This document shows, one piece after another, positions 22,243-30,597 of a stretch of DNA of 32,769 nucleotides. The position numbers were made by a program, and so were the translations under genes. This stretch comes from a virus, in the IMG/VR virus record IMGVR_UViG_3300050821_007565, positions 1 to 32,769 of that record. The stretch is one strand, 5' to 3'. Numbering within the stretch: position 1 is the first letter of the stretch; every line of letters begins with the position of its first letter. The notes beneath the pieces were generated by a model. That model worked only from the letters and a program-made list of their open reading frames with translations. It did no database searches and was not told the DNA's origin.

Positions 22243-23363
22243 TGGGGTTATCAGATCCTTTTTCGACTACGTACCAAGGTAGTATGCAAGCAGGAGAGTC
22301 ATTAGGACAAGGTATACAGTCGGCTGCTGGTTCTATTGCTGATGCTATGCAGAAGAAACAACAACAGCAGAAATTTTTACAAATGATAGGGATGATGAAA
22401 GATTCTGGAGCAGTAACTACTGAATCTGCGCCCCTTTCTACAGATGAATATATATCTCAAGCTGAAAAGACAATAGCTGGTCTTGGCGATAAGCTTGGGG
22501 CTAAGGGGTTACAAGTAACTGGTTCTTCTGATCCTGAAGAGAGAAAAAAACAATACCAAGCTATTCTTGAACCATTAGGATTAGACCCTAAGCCTAAAGT
22601 TACTCCAAAATTAGATACCAATAAAATGTCAGGAAAATATGATATTTCTATGGACTCTGATGGGAAAATGACTTGGAAGACTAAGACTGTTGATCCTATG
22701 GCTGAAGAGATGAAACAAGAACGTATGGATATGCAGAAGGAAAAATTAAAAGATCAAGAATCAAAGAATTTGGATATAGAATTTGATAAATTAGATAAGA
22801 TTTCAAATCCTAACATAGCAACAAACAGAAGTCCATTAGGCATGGCTGGACGTGCTAATATGGCTGCTAATCGTGCTTTATTGACATTAGATAGTCCTAT
22901 GGTAACTAATCAAGAAGCTGGTAACGTCATGGCTGACGTTGCTTCTATATACCAGAATGGTTCTCCTACTGAATTTGGTATGTCTGAACAGGGGTATAAG
23001 ACAGTTTATGCTCAAGCACAAGCATTTAAACAATGGCTAACTGGTCAACCTCAAGATGCCTTGACACCTGAAGTTAAACAAAGGTTACAAGGTGTATTAA
23101 AAGGAATGAAACAAACAAATAAATCGGTTATTAAAGAGAATATGGACGCCTTAGAAACATTACATAGAACAACTATTTCTAAAGATCCACAAAGATGGAA
23201 AGATTATAGGAAAGATATAGAAAAGATGGGTGATTATAGTGATGATTCTTATAGTTCTAATGATGCTAGTAATATTGTTAAGTCTACTGGAATGGGTGGG
23301 TCTACAAAAACGTTATCTGATGAAAAATTTCAAGAAATGCTTAAAGCATCTCAAGGTGGTTAA
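22242..23363 (+). CDS. Second probable ejection/internal virion protein, 373 aa
   Basis: The start sits in a TGATG junction, and GGGGGTG precedes it. The protein starts MGLSDPFSTTYQGSMQAGES and is Gln/Met/Lys-rich with amphipathic helices (ADAMQKKQQQQKFLQMIGMM), like the P22 gp7/gp16/gp20 class that lies after the tail genes. The middle holds MAEEMKQERMDMQKEKLK, another coiled stretch. No enzyme motif is visible. It may oligomerise with its neighbours in the capsid core. The assignment relies on composition and position. Confidence 0.55.
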   Translation: MGLSDPFSTTYQGSMQAGESLGQGIQSAAGSIADAMQKKQQQQKFLQMIGMMKDSGAVTTESAPLSTDEYISQAEKTIAGLGDKLGAKGLQVTGSSDPEERKKQYQAILEPLGLDPKPKVTPKLDTNKMSGKYDISMDSDGKMTWKTKTVDPMAEEMKQERMDMQKEKLKDQESKNLDIEFDKLDKISNPNIATNRSPLGMAGRANMAANRALLTLDSPMVTNQEAGNVMADVASIYQNGSPTEFGMSEQGYKTVYAQAQAFKQWLTGQPQDALTPEVKQRLQGVLKGMKQTNKSVIKENMDALETLHRTTISKDPQRWKDYRKDIEKMGDYSDDSYSSNDASNIVKSTGMGGSTKTLSDEKFQEMLKASQGG

Positions 23364-23365
23364 AT

Positions 23366-25156
23366 ATGCCAGTTACTAAAGAACAAGCACAAAATTTACT
23401 AAATAAAGGATATAGTGAAGATGAAGTTGTGCAGTTTATGAAACGTACCGGCACACAAGACACTGGAATATCTAATCAAGACATAGCTCAACATCCAGTA
23501 AAATCATTAGTTAAAACTTTCATGCAACCTGCTGCACAGAGTTTGACTGGTAAAACATTGGAACAATCAATGCCTTATATTCATACTCCACAAGAGAATA
23601 CTCCTATGGGACGTGTCCAAGCCATTGGTGTTAATACAATGGCTGATGTTGGTGCTAAGATGGCGGATATAGCAACCACGCCTTCAACTTATGCTCTAGC
23701 ACCTGTGTTGAAATATTTAGGTATTCCTATTATGGGAGCTATAAATAAAGGTATAGTAAAACCTATACAAGAAGGAATAGCAGCATCTAAAGAATTAAAA
23801 CAAACGGCACAAACAGTAGGTTCTGCATCTTCTAAATCAGGAAGTATTACAAGAGCAATATCTGAAGGTACAGATAAATTAGTAAAACCATTAAAGGAAT
23901 CCTTAGATTCTGAAAAATCTAATTTTAGTGATATTAAAGAATCTTTACAAAAAGAAATATCTAATAAAAAAGAATTAAATACTTCTAAATTAAAAATGAC
24001 TAAAGAAGGTCAAGACGCAAGACGTGAACTTGTTATGTCAGATTTAGAACAACAGAAACAATCATTGACGGAGGCATTACAGGGAGAAGCAGAAGATATT
24101 ACAAAATATATGAAGGATGAAATTCCAAATAAAGTTAAAAGTATGAACGATGTTTTCGGTCAACATCTTGATGAAATTGGTTCTGAAATGGAGAAGAGTG
24201 GAAAAGGCATATCTCAATTAGATAGATACGGAATATTGAAAAGAACTTTAGATGAAGCTAATGATTTAGGAATTACCACTGGTAGAGCTAGAGGATTATT
24301 AGAAAAATTACACGCTGATGCAGCCAAAGCTGTTGAAGGTGAAACAGTAAATACAGGAATAATTGATGTTACAGGTAAACCAATTATCAGTAAGACATTA
24401 AGTAAAGGACAAGAATTAATACCATTCAGAGATTTTATTAATGAAACTAGAGAATTTAGACGTATTTTAAGTGAGTCTAAACTATCTGGTGTTAAGGGTA
24501 TGAATGATGAAGATATTGTAGGAGCAATGTATTATAAAAATTTAGATAAATATATGGAGTCTAATGTTAATGGGTATAAGGCATTACAGAAAGATTATGC
24601 ACCTGTTATTAATGCTATGAAAGCATCTAGAAGAATATTTAAGCCAGGGGATACTTATAGTGATGAACAAGGGGTTAATCTAATTAAGAAATACGCTATG
24701 GGTAAGACCACAGCAGGTAAAGAACAACTTTTAGGTGATATCCAGAAAGAATCTAGGTTTGGTAAAGGTGTTGGGGATGTAACTTCTAAAGCTAAATCTA
24801 TAGGAGATAAATTAAGTACAGTTACAGATACAGTAAAGAAGATGCCTAAGACATTACAAAAGAAATTTGATGCTGAATTAGAAGATATTAGAAGTACACA
24901 TGAGAAAGAAATTGGAGATTTAGAGAAAAGACTTGAAGAAGCTAAAGGTAAATCACAGATGAAAGCTGATACTATTAAAGACCAGATTGATGATATAAAC
25001 CATTTATCTGATATGAGAATAAGTCATGTAAAGAATGTAGCAGATAGGCTAGAAGAAATTAAAGCAAAAGGAAAAGTTTTATCTGTATTAGGAGCTTTAG
25101 GAGTTGAAGGAATAGGTAGGAAGGGGAAAGATGTTAAACATTTATTGTTTAACTAA
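23366..25156 (+). CDS. Third probable ejection protein, large coiled coil, 596 aa
   Basis: The N-terminal segment MPVTKEQAQNLLNKGYSEDE is a short helical hairpin (about 1-40) that other internal virion proteins share. Residues 150-330 and 470-570 are long Lys/Glu/Gln coiled coils. A less charged patch near 80-140 (STYALAPVLKYLGIPIMGAI) could enter membranes. No lytic transglycosylase motif is present. AAGGTGG precedes the ATG. It ends the first morphogenesis block; an 88-base spacer without a clear promoter follows. Confidence 0.55.
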   Translation: MPVTKEQAQNLLNKGYSEDEVVQFMKRTGTQDTGISNQDIAQHPVKSLVKTFMQPAAQSLTGKTLEQSMPYIHTPQENTPMGRVQAIGVNTMADVGAKMADIATTPSTYALAPVLKYLGIPIMGAINKGIVKPIQEGIAASKELKQTAQTVGSASSKSGSITRAISEGTDKLVKPLKESLDSEKSNFSDIKESLQKEISNKKELNTSKLKMTKEGQDARRELVMSDLEQQKQSLTEALQGEAEDITKYMKDEIPNKVKSMNDVFGQHLDEIGSEMEKSGKGISQLDRYGILKRTLDEANDLGITTGRARGLLEKLHADAAKAVEGETVNTGIIDVTGKPIISKTLSKGQELIPFRDFINETREFRRILSESKLSGVKGMNDEDIVGAMYYKNLDKYMESNVNGYKALQKDYAPVINAMKASRRIFKPGDTYSDEQGVNLIKKYAMGKTTAGKEQLLGDIQKESRFGKGVGDVTSKAKSIGDKLSTVTDTVKKMPKTLQKKFDAELEDIRSTHEKEIGDLEKRLEEAKGKSQMKADTIKDQIDDINHLSDMRISHVKNVADRLEEIKAKGKVLSVLGALGVEGIGRKGKDVKHLLFN

Positions 25157-25244
25157 AACTCCAATAAGCAATTGAAATTAATATGAATAATAAAATTATT
25201 TCTATCATACTCAAAGTATACCCTATAACCATTACGGTGTCAAA

Positions 25245-26477
25245 TTGAACATCTTAGCTCTAGATCCTGGTGGACTATACTGCGAACAGGCAAACGCTCT
25301 TTGGAAGAAAGGTGATACGGTAAAATACTGGACATCATGGGTTGCAGATCAGAAGTTTGACTGGTACTCCATAGGACTTGGATTTGGTAATTTAGAGAAG
25401 GTAAAATACGCTGCCGAATGGTATGAATGGGCTGATTGTATATTCGCTCCAGATGTTACAGGACAGGACGAAATAGCATTTCTTAGAACAATATACAAAC
25501 AAAAGTCTATATTTGGAAGTGGTTTAGCGCATAAATTGGAGCAGGATCGTTGGGGATTGAAGAAGGTCCTTAAGGATATAGATATTAAGTTTAGCCAGTC
25601 TGAACGTATTATAGGGATAGAAAAACTCAGAGAATATCTTAATACCAATAAAGACAAGTACATAAAAATATCAACATTTCGTGGTGACGTAGAGAGTTTT
25701 TACGCTAAAGACGCTAAGTCAGTTGATTTAAAGTTAGATGAACTAGCAGCAGCGAGGGGACCATTCAAGAATAAAATAGAGTTTATTGTAGAAGAAACCA
25801 TACCTTCTGATGTAGAGATTGGTGCTGATTTAATATTCAATGGTAATGAATATCTTAAACCATATATATTCGGATATGAAATAGGAAAAAAATTTTATTT
25901 CGGTAAGGTTAGTGAAGAGTTACCTACATTGCTTAAAGAAGGGATGGAAAAACTAAAACCAGTTCTTAAAAAATTAGACTATAGATCGTGTATATCAACG
26001 GAGATTAAATGTGTCAGTAAAACAGAAAGTTACTTTCTTGATATAACGTGTCGTCTCCCTAATCCTCTATGTGCTATTTATAACGAGTATATAACTAACT
26101 GGCGTGAGGTGGTATTAAATACGGGTTCTAAGAAGAATGTTAGACTGAACATTAAACATAAATACGTTGGAGCTTTTTTCCTTAATTCATATCACGGCAT
26201 GAGTCATTATGTGAAGATTGAAGTAGAAGAGAAAGATCGTTCTAATATCAAATTCGTAGTTGTAGGTGAGAATGACGGTCAGTTTTATAGTATTAAGGGT
26301 ACGGAAAAGATTGCGGTCGTCATTGCAGGTGGGGAAACAATTCAGGAAGTCATAGATACCATAAAGAAATATACAGATAAAGTAGACGCAGACGGTTTAG
26401 ATAAAGGGGCAGTACATGAAATTGATAAAATACACGATATTATTGCTGCTGGTAAGTCTATGGGCATCGACTTCTAG
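25245..26477 (+). CDS. ATP-grasp ligase-like protein, 410 aa
   Basis: The protein opens with a Rossmann-type MNILALDPGGLYCEQANALW, like the preATP-grasp domain of PurD and carboxylate-amine ligases, then LEQDRWGLKKVLKD (about 98), KYIKISTFRGDVESF (about 139), the acidic EFIVEETIP (about 181) and YFLDITCRLPNP (about 263). The order of Lys, Glu and Asp/Asn residues fits an ATP-grasp fold, which joins a carboxylate to an amine or thiol. The partner is unknown. The start is TTG, since no ATG or GTG lies nearby and no strong ribosome site is seen. Its end overlaps the LamG adhesin by 62 bases, so the two may work together. Confidence 0.65.
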   Translation: MNILALDPGGLYCEQANALWKKGDTVKYWTSWVADQKFDWYSIGLGFGNLEKVKYAAEWYEWADCIFAPDVTGQDEIAFLRTIYKQKSIFGSGLAHKLEQDRWGLKKVLKDIDIKFSQSERIIGIEKLREYLNTNKDKYIKISTFRGDVESFYAKDAKSVDLKLDELAAARGPFKNKIEFIVEETIPSDVEIGADLIFNGNEYLKPYIFGYEIGKKFYFGKVSEELPTLLKEGMEKLKPVLKKLDYRSCISTEIKCVSKTESYFLDITCRLPNPLCAIYNEYITNWREVVLNTGSKKNVRLNIKHKYVGAFFLNSYHGMSHYVKIEVEEKDRSNIKFVVVGENDGQFYSIKGTEKIAVVIAGGETIQEVIDTIKKYTDKVDADGLDKGAVHEIDKIHDIIAAGKSMGIDF

Positions 26478-28515
26478 TGTAGCCCAAAACACCCAATCAG
26501 GACCAACGACCCGTGGTGCATCATTAAATTTAACTGATGGTGGAGCTAATAGCTGTTTCCCTTATAAAGTAACTGTATCTTCTGGATCTTTGTCTTGTTC
26601 TGGAGGGACAGCTTCACTTACAACTGGTGGAGGTGTATCTTCAACATCTAATTCTGATGGTTCTCTGACAATAAGCCCAACCACAGGAGCAGTCGTCGCC
26701 TCTTTAGCCCCTGCACATTCTAATACATGGACCGGACAGCAGATCTTCAATACTACAGCCCCACAGGTAGGTACAGCTACGGTTACAACCCCCGCTGCCT
26801 TTGATGGCAGTAAGAATCTTATCTCAGGTTCTTATACTGGTAACACTACTAAGGTTGTGACCAACACAGGCACAAACACCCAAAATGCTCTTTTGAAGTG
26901 GGATGCTAACGCAAATGCCATATCTGCTGGGTTGATCGTAGGAACTTTGACAGATGGAGATATGTGTACTTATACGGCTTCAGGAACGGCATTTAACTGC
27001 AATACCGCGGTTCCTACAGGTTACTGGACGTTATCATCAACTAATTTATATTCACCTACCACAGATACGGTGACGACAGGTGTATCTTCTACGACAAGAG
27101 ATGTCTTTACGGTTAATGCGGATGGTGTCTTAGGATCAGGGGAATGGATTGATTATTCAGGTCCTGGGGCGTATACAGCAGATGCAAACACAGTAACATT
27201 ATTACATTTTGATGGAACCAATGGTTCTACTACTTTTACAGATAGTGAAAATACTCCAAAGACATTTACTGCTAATGGGGGTGCTGTTCTTTCTACATCT
27301 TCTCCAGTATTTGGTACAGCTTCTGGTTCTTTTATATCTGCAACTTCTTCATATATAACAACTCCTGATAGTGCTGATTTTCATTTTGGTTCAGGAAACT
27401 GGACAGTAGATTTTTGGGCTAGAAGAACCGCTACAAATACGGTTGGTCGTATTTGTGGTATAGGAGATAACGGATTAAATCATTGGTCTTTTATTATAGG
27501 ATATGAAGGGAATGATAATAATTTAATAACTCGTGTGGAAAATTCTGGTGGAACTCAAACTTCCACAATAGCTACTGGAGCTACAGATACGAATTGGCAT
27601 CATTATGCTTTAGTAAATAATGGTGGAACTGTAACTACTTATCTTGATGGCACATCATTAGGTACACAAACTCTAACTGGAAATTTAAGGAATCCTGGAA
27701 CTGCTTTAACAATAGGAAGAGAAGGAGATTATGCATCTGGTTATTTTAATGGTAAAGTTGATGAATTTAGAATTAGTAACGTAGCTAGGTGGACAACAAA
27801 CTTTACTCCTAATGGTATTTCATCTCCTAGGTTAGTCTTAAGTGCTAATGGTGTGCAAACATTTAAACTATATACTGATGGTACTAATGGAAACCAAGCT
27901 ACTTATACAGTAGGATCAACAAATGTTGAGACCCAGACAACGAGCAATACTACTTTAAATACTTCTCTTACAATGTCTGCTCAGAATATTGTTACAGATA
28001 CTTCTACCGGAACAATCATAGGAACAGGCACAACCCAAAAGTTAGGGTTCTTCAATGCAACGCCAGTAGTTCAACAGGGAGCAACAACTGATTTAGGCAC
28101 AGTATTATCTAATTTAGGTTTAAGGGCTTCTGGTACAGCTTATCCGATCACTACATCAGGAGCAGTCACCCTTACAGGTACAAACTCGATAACAACTCCT
28201 ACATTCAATGGTCAAGTCTACGGACATCAAACGGCCCCTACAGTGGCTAATAATGATTGTGGCTCAACAACACAAGGCACAATAGGCACGAAGTCAACTG
28301 ACATCGCTGGAAAGATAACGGTAGGAACCATAGCAGTAACAAGTTGTGCTATAACCTTTAACACGACATGGTCGACAGCTCCATTCTGTGTGGTTTCAGA
28401 TGATAGTCATGTATTAGCTGTGCAGCCTTCGACTTCAACAACAAAACTAACTATTACGGCATTAACAAATTTAGACAGCGATAATCTAACGTATGTCTGT
28501 ATGGGAGGAAATTAA
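26416..28515 (+). CDS. LamG-domain adhesin/tail fibre with Sec signal peptide, 699 aa
   Basis: The start ATG lies inside the ATP-grasp gene with AAAGGGG six bases upstream. MKLIKYTILLLLVSLWASTS continues SVA and gives a signal of about 23 residues. Residues about 30-250 are Thr/Ser/Gly-rich fibre-like repeats; about 258-456 is a concanavalin-like LamG domain (TVTLLHFDG at its start, WTVDFWARR and NWHHYALVNNGG in the middle, GKVDEFRIS at its end), which binds sugars or proteins. After it come more repeats and a Cys-bearing tip (about 600-699). It is probably a receptor-binding or surface adhesin protein. The export signal again departs from ordinary tail fibres. Confidence 0.68.
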   Translation: MKLIKYTILLLLVSLWASTSSVAQNTQSGPTTRGASLNLTDGGANSCFPYKVTVSSGSLSCSGGTASLTTGGGVSSTSNSDGSLTISPTTGAVVASLAPAHSNTWTGQQIFNTTAPQVGTATVTTPAAFDGSKNLISGSYTGNTTKVVTNTGTNTQNALLKWDANANAISAGLIVGTLTDGDMCTYTASGTAFNCNTAVPTGYWTLSSTNLYSPTTDTVTTGVSSTTRDVFTVNADGVLGSGEWIDYSGPGAYTADANTVTLLHFDGTNGSTTFTDSENTPKTFTANGGAVLSTSSPVFGTASGSFISATSSYITTPDSADFHFGSGNWTVDFWARRTATNTVGRICGIGDNGLNHWSFIIGYEGNDNNLITRVENSGGTQTSTIATGATDTNWHHYALVNNGGTVTTYLDGTSLGTQTLTGNLRNPGTALTIGREGDYASGYFNGKVDEFRISNVARWTTNFTPNGISSPRLVLSANGVQTFKLYTDGTNGNQATYTVGSTNVETQTTSNTTLNTSLTMSAQNIVTDTSTGTIIGTGTTQKLGFFNATPVVQQGATTDLGTVLSNLGLRASGTAYPITTSGAVTLTGTNSITTPTFNGQVYGHQTAPTVANNDCGSTTQGTIGTKSTDIAGKITVGTIAVTSCAITFNTTWSTAPFCVVSDDSHVLAVQPSTSTTKLTITALTNLDSDNLTYVCMGGN

Positions 28516-28516
28516 T

Positions 28517-28810
28517 ATGTGGTTACTATTTTTATTATTATTTAGTACATCAGTATTTGCACAGGATACGGGTTCAAATTGGTCAGACGTAACGCAGGTT
28601 CAACCTTCTACACCAACAACAACCACCTTTAGCGTTGAGATACCTAACGCTGATGTTAATTTAGTAATTGATTCTTTATGCACTAGTACAGGCAGTTTAC
28701 AGAATTGTACATCGGATGAAGCTAAACAAGTGATTATCCAATTTATTAACGATCAGGTAGTCGCTTATCAGAAGTCATTAACTAAAACAGCACCAGTGGA
28801 TATTCAATAA
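28517..28810 (+). CDS. Small exported protein, 97 aa
   Basis: GGAGG eight bases before the ATG at 28517 sets this start; a longer in-frame start lies inside the adhesin. MWLLFLLLFSTSVFA is a short signal peptide, followed by QDTGSNWSDVTQVQPSTPTT. A Cys pair (DSLCTSTGSLQNCTSD) may form a disulphide. It follows the adhesin at once and may be its partner or chaperone in the periplasm. No family is known. Confidence 0.55.
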   Translation: MWLLFLLLFSTSVFAQDTGSNWSDVTQVQPSTPTTTTFSVEIPNADVNLVIDSLCTSTGSLQNCTSDEAKQVIIQFINDQVVAYQKSLTKTAPVDIQ

Positions 28811-28811
28811 A

Positions 28812-29078
28812 ATGGACGCTGGCACAACAATAGAGGTACACAACCAAATACCCCATGTGGAGGTTAGAGAGTCTATGGAAGGCTTAGTCTACTTAGCGAA
28901 GGGCGATACCGATATCGCAAGATATAAGGATGCCGTAGAGTATGAAGAGTACCATGGCGGCATAATCTATTGGGAAGGTAAGAAAGGTTCTAAGATTTAT
29001 AGAGTATTCAAAGAAGGCGTGTATACGCCTCCGTTAGATAGCCATTATAGCCCTGGAGATCTCGATGGAAGATATTGA
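28812..29078 (+). CDS. Hypothetical protein, 88 aa
   Basis: It starts three bases after the previous stop region without a clear ribosome site, and overlaps the next gene by 14 bases. The protein (MDAGTTIEVHNQIPHVEVRE onward) has many aromatic residues towards the end (YYWEGKK-like GGIIYWEGKKGSKIYRVF) and no signal peptide. No function is recognised. It occupies the junction between adhesin genes and the lysis region. Confidence 0.5.
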   Translation: MDAGTTIEVHNQIPHVEVRESMEGLVYLAKGDTDIARYKDAVEYEEYHGGIIYWEGKKGSKIYRVFKEGVYTPPLDSHYSPGDLDGRY

Positions 29079-29373
29079 AAAACGCCTAATCGTCATTGAG
29101 ACAGAAAACAAGCGAAGGGATACTGATCTCAGAGAAGCCTTTCGTGTCATTGGTTGCTTACAAACGGATGTGGACAGCAAAACCTCTTTGCAAGACAATA
29201 AGATGTCAGAGATTAAAATTAATGCTGAAAAAATAAAAGCAGACGTTATATCGGAGGCTAATCAAACCATTGACCAAAAAATGAGGGACTATTTAACATG
29301 GACTGGTATCATAGTAACAGTTGTGGGCTGTATTGTGACGATCATCATTATGGTGATATTGAGGAAGACTTAA
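29065..29373 (+). CDS. XhlA-like membrane protein, 102 aa
   Basis: The charged N-terminal three quarters (MEDIEKRLIVIETENKRRDT onward) are coiled coil, and one membrane helix sits at the C-terminus (WTGIIVTVVGCIVTIIIMVI) with a short basic tail. This is the layout of XhlA-type holin partners of the haemolysin family in phage lysis cassettes. GGAG lies six bases before the ATG. It overlaps the receiver gene by one base pair junction TAATG. It should act at the inner membrane before or at lysis. Confidence 0.55.
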   Translation: MEDIEKRLIVIETENKRRDTDLREAFRVIGCLQTDVDSKTSLQDNKMSEIKINAEKIKADVISEANQTIDQKMRDYLTWTGIIVTVVGCIVTIIIMVILRKT

Positions 29374-29747
29374 TGAAAGTCCTGTTGATTGACGATGAAC
29401 CAAATGAATCGCTTATCACCGCTCATGCTATAGAGGGCGTGTTTCCTAATGTTGAACTTGAACAGGTTCATAGTTGCGATGAGGCTTTGGTCAATATTAG
29501 TGCTGCTGCGTATGACTTGATTATCACAGACTTGAACTTACCTAAGCATAATGGCTACCGCACTATTGAACTTATCAGAGAGATTTGTCCAGATGCCCAC
29601 ATTATTATCCTTACAGGCTCAGCTTCTTATTTTAATTCCAAGAGAGCTGATGATCTGAACGTGCCAATATTCAAGAAGAGCTTTGACAGCAAGGAGTTAC
29701 TTAGCTATTTACAAAAGATGAAGGAAGACTATGGTTCAGTCATCTGA
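29373..29747 (+). CDS. Stand-alone response-regulator receiver domain, 124 aa
   Basis: The frame starting MKVLLIDDEPNESLI has GAGG eight bases before it. All receiver landmarks are present: the acid pair Asp 7/Asp 8, the phosphoacceptor Asp 53 in LIITDLNLP, Thr 81 in ILTGSA and Lys 102 in the FKKSF loop (Pro replaced by Ser). There is no DNA-binding or enzyme domain after it. Such single receivers (CheY/Spo0F type) pass a phosphate signal on. Here it lies between a holin-like and an XhlA-like gene, so it could tie lysis or phage decisions to a host sensor kinase, or act as a decoy for one. Confidence 0.78.
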   Translation: MKVLLIDDEPNESLITAHAIEGVFPNVELEQVHSCDEALVNISAAAYDLIITDLNLPKHNGYRTIELIREICPDAHIIILTGSASYFNSKRADDLNVPIFKKSFDSKELLSYLQKMKEDYGSVI

Positions 29748-29955
29748 CCAACATATAATACATCAACATACATTCGCTGAAAGATGTGTATTCTATTTAC
29801 TTCATCAGTTTGGGGCAGTACCAATGTTAGTCTTTGCAACCATAGGGTTTATTATTGTGGCTTCTCTTATATGGCGTGAGCGCGTACAGTCAATGATAGG
29901 GCCTTTTGCAAAGTTTATAGATGGTTTTATTAATCGTAAAGAGAAAGGATCATAA
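29731..29955 (+). CDS. Holin-like small membrane protein, 74 aa
   Basis: AAGGA lies five bases before the ATG. After a polar start (MVQSSDQHIIHQHTFAERCV) comes one long membrane helix (GAVPMLVFATIGFIIVASLI) and a basic tail (RERV ... NRKEKGS). Size, charge and place fit a class III-like holin or lysis helper. Overlap with the receiver gene is 17 bases. It is not recognised as any exact family. Confidence 0.5.
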   Translation: MVQSSDQHIIHQHTFAERCVFYLLHQFGAVPMLVFATIGFIIVASLIWRERVQSMIGPFAKFIDGFINRKEKGS

Positions 29956-29956
29956 T

Positions 29957-30088
29957 ATGCAAAACATACCAAAATGGTGCTGGACAATCTTAGCTGTAAT
30001 GTTGATTATTGTTGTTTGTGTGCTATTAAAGTTTAACGTTTCAGTTGGTTCTAATGGCATCCATGCAACTCAGGATTTAGTTAAATAG
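29957..30088 (+). CDS. Single-helix membrane microprotein, 43 aa
   Basis: AAGGA stands seven bases before the ATG. The protein, MQNIPKWCWTILAVMLIIVV followed by CVLLKFNVSVG, is mostly one membrane helix with a short polar tail. Many phages place such proteins in the lysis cassette as holins or antiholins. No further assignment is possible. Confidence 0.55.
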   Translation: MQNIPKWCWTILAVMLIIVVCVLLKFNVSVGSNGIHATQDLVK

Positions 30089-30096
30089 GAGGCATA

Positions 30097-30303
30097 ATGA
30101 ACAACAACTTCAAGAACATCACAATCCAGGACTTCCTGGCTGTTATTGTGTCTATAGGGGTATTTGCTTTGATTATCTGCAAGTATGCCGTTCCAGATCA
30201 AATATGGTCAGGCTGGATGGTCATTCTCACGTTCTTTTTTAATCAGCAGAAGAATACTATCATACCTGAGGCTCCTAAACCACCTTTGGAGGTAAAGCCA
30301 TGA
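30097..30303 (+). CDS. Holin-like two-helix membrane protein, 68 aa
   Basis: AGGAGG four bases before the ATG gives it the best ribosome site in the cassette. Two hydrophobic segments (DFLAVIVSIGVFALIICKYA and IWSGWMVILTFFF) are joined by a short polar loop with Asp, then a Pro/Lys-rich tail ends the protein. That matches small two-helix holins, and its junction (ATGA) with the lipoprotein gene supports a lysis role. Strong translation would suit a timing protein. Confidence 0.58.
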   Translation: MNNNFKNITIQDFLAVIVSIGVFALIICKYAVPDQIWSGWMVILTFFFNQQKNTIIPEAPKPPLEVKP

Positions 30304-30590
30304 GAATTTTAATCCTTTTATTAGCTGTCTGTCTATCTGGTTGCACAAGCACACTATATAAAGGTGGTTGCGGGCAGGTAACAAGCACTAAGAACACAGT
30401 CCCTTACACTTTTGGAACGGCTGGTGGCAATGCGGAGGGTTGTTATTTTGCCTGTATTGGAAATTGTAAGGATGAAAATTTCACTCCTATACAGCAGGCT
30501 GTAAGTGATTATATTAAGTCTACACCAAAGGAAAACACCATCCAAACCGTTGATGGAGGAGTAGTCACTTATATTCCTCCTAAGAAGTGA
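30300..30590 (+). CDS. Lipoprotein, possible spanin partner, 96 aa
   Basis: The N-terminus MRILILLLAVCLSGCTSTLY carries a lipobox L-S-G-C (Cys 15), so it should be lipidated and exported to the membrane. The mature part has several more Cys (KGGCGQ, EGCYFACIGNCKD), perhaps forming disulphides. In Gram-negative phages a lipoprotein in the lysis cassette is often the outer-membrane spanin (Rz1 type), but it is longer than Rz1 and has Cys where Rz1 has Pro. Its start overlaps the holin-like stop by ATGA. Confidence 0.6.
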   Translation: MRILILLLAVCLSGCTSTLYKGGCGQVTSTKNTVPYTFGTAGGNAEGCYFACIGNCKDENFTPIQQAVSDYIKSTPKENTIQTVDGGVVTYIPPKK

Positions 30591-30597
30591 GGCTATA

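Noticed and set aside
25157-25244. Promoter before the ATP-grasp gene
   Set aside because: TATCAT and TTGAAA-like boxes exist but are not correctly spaced with each other; the AT-rich spacer gives chance matches.
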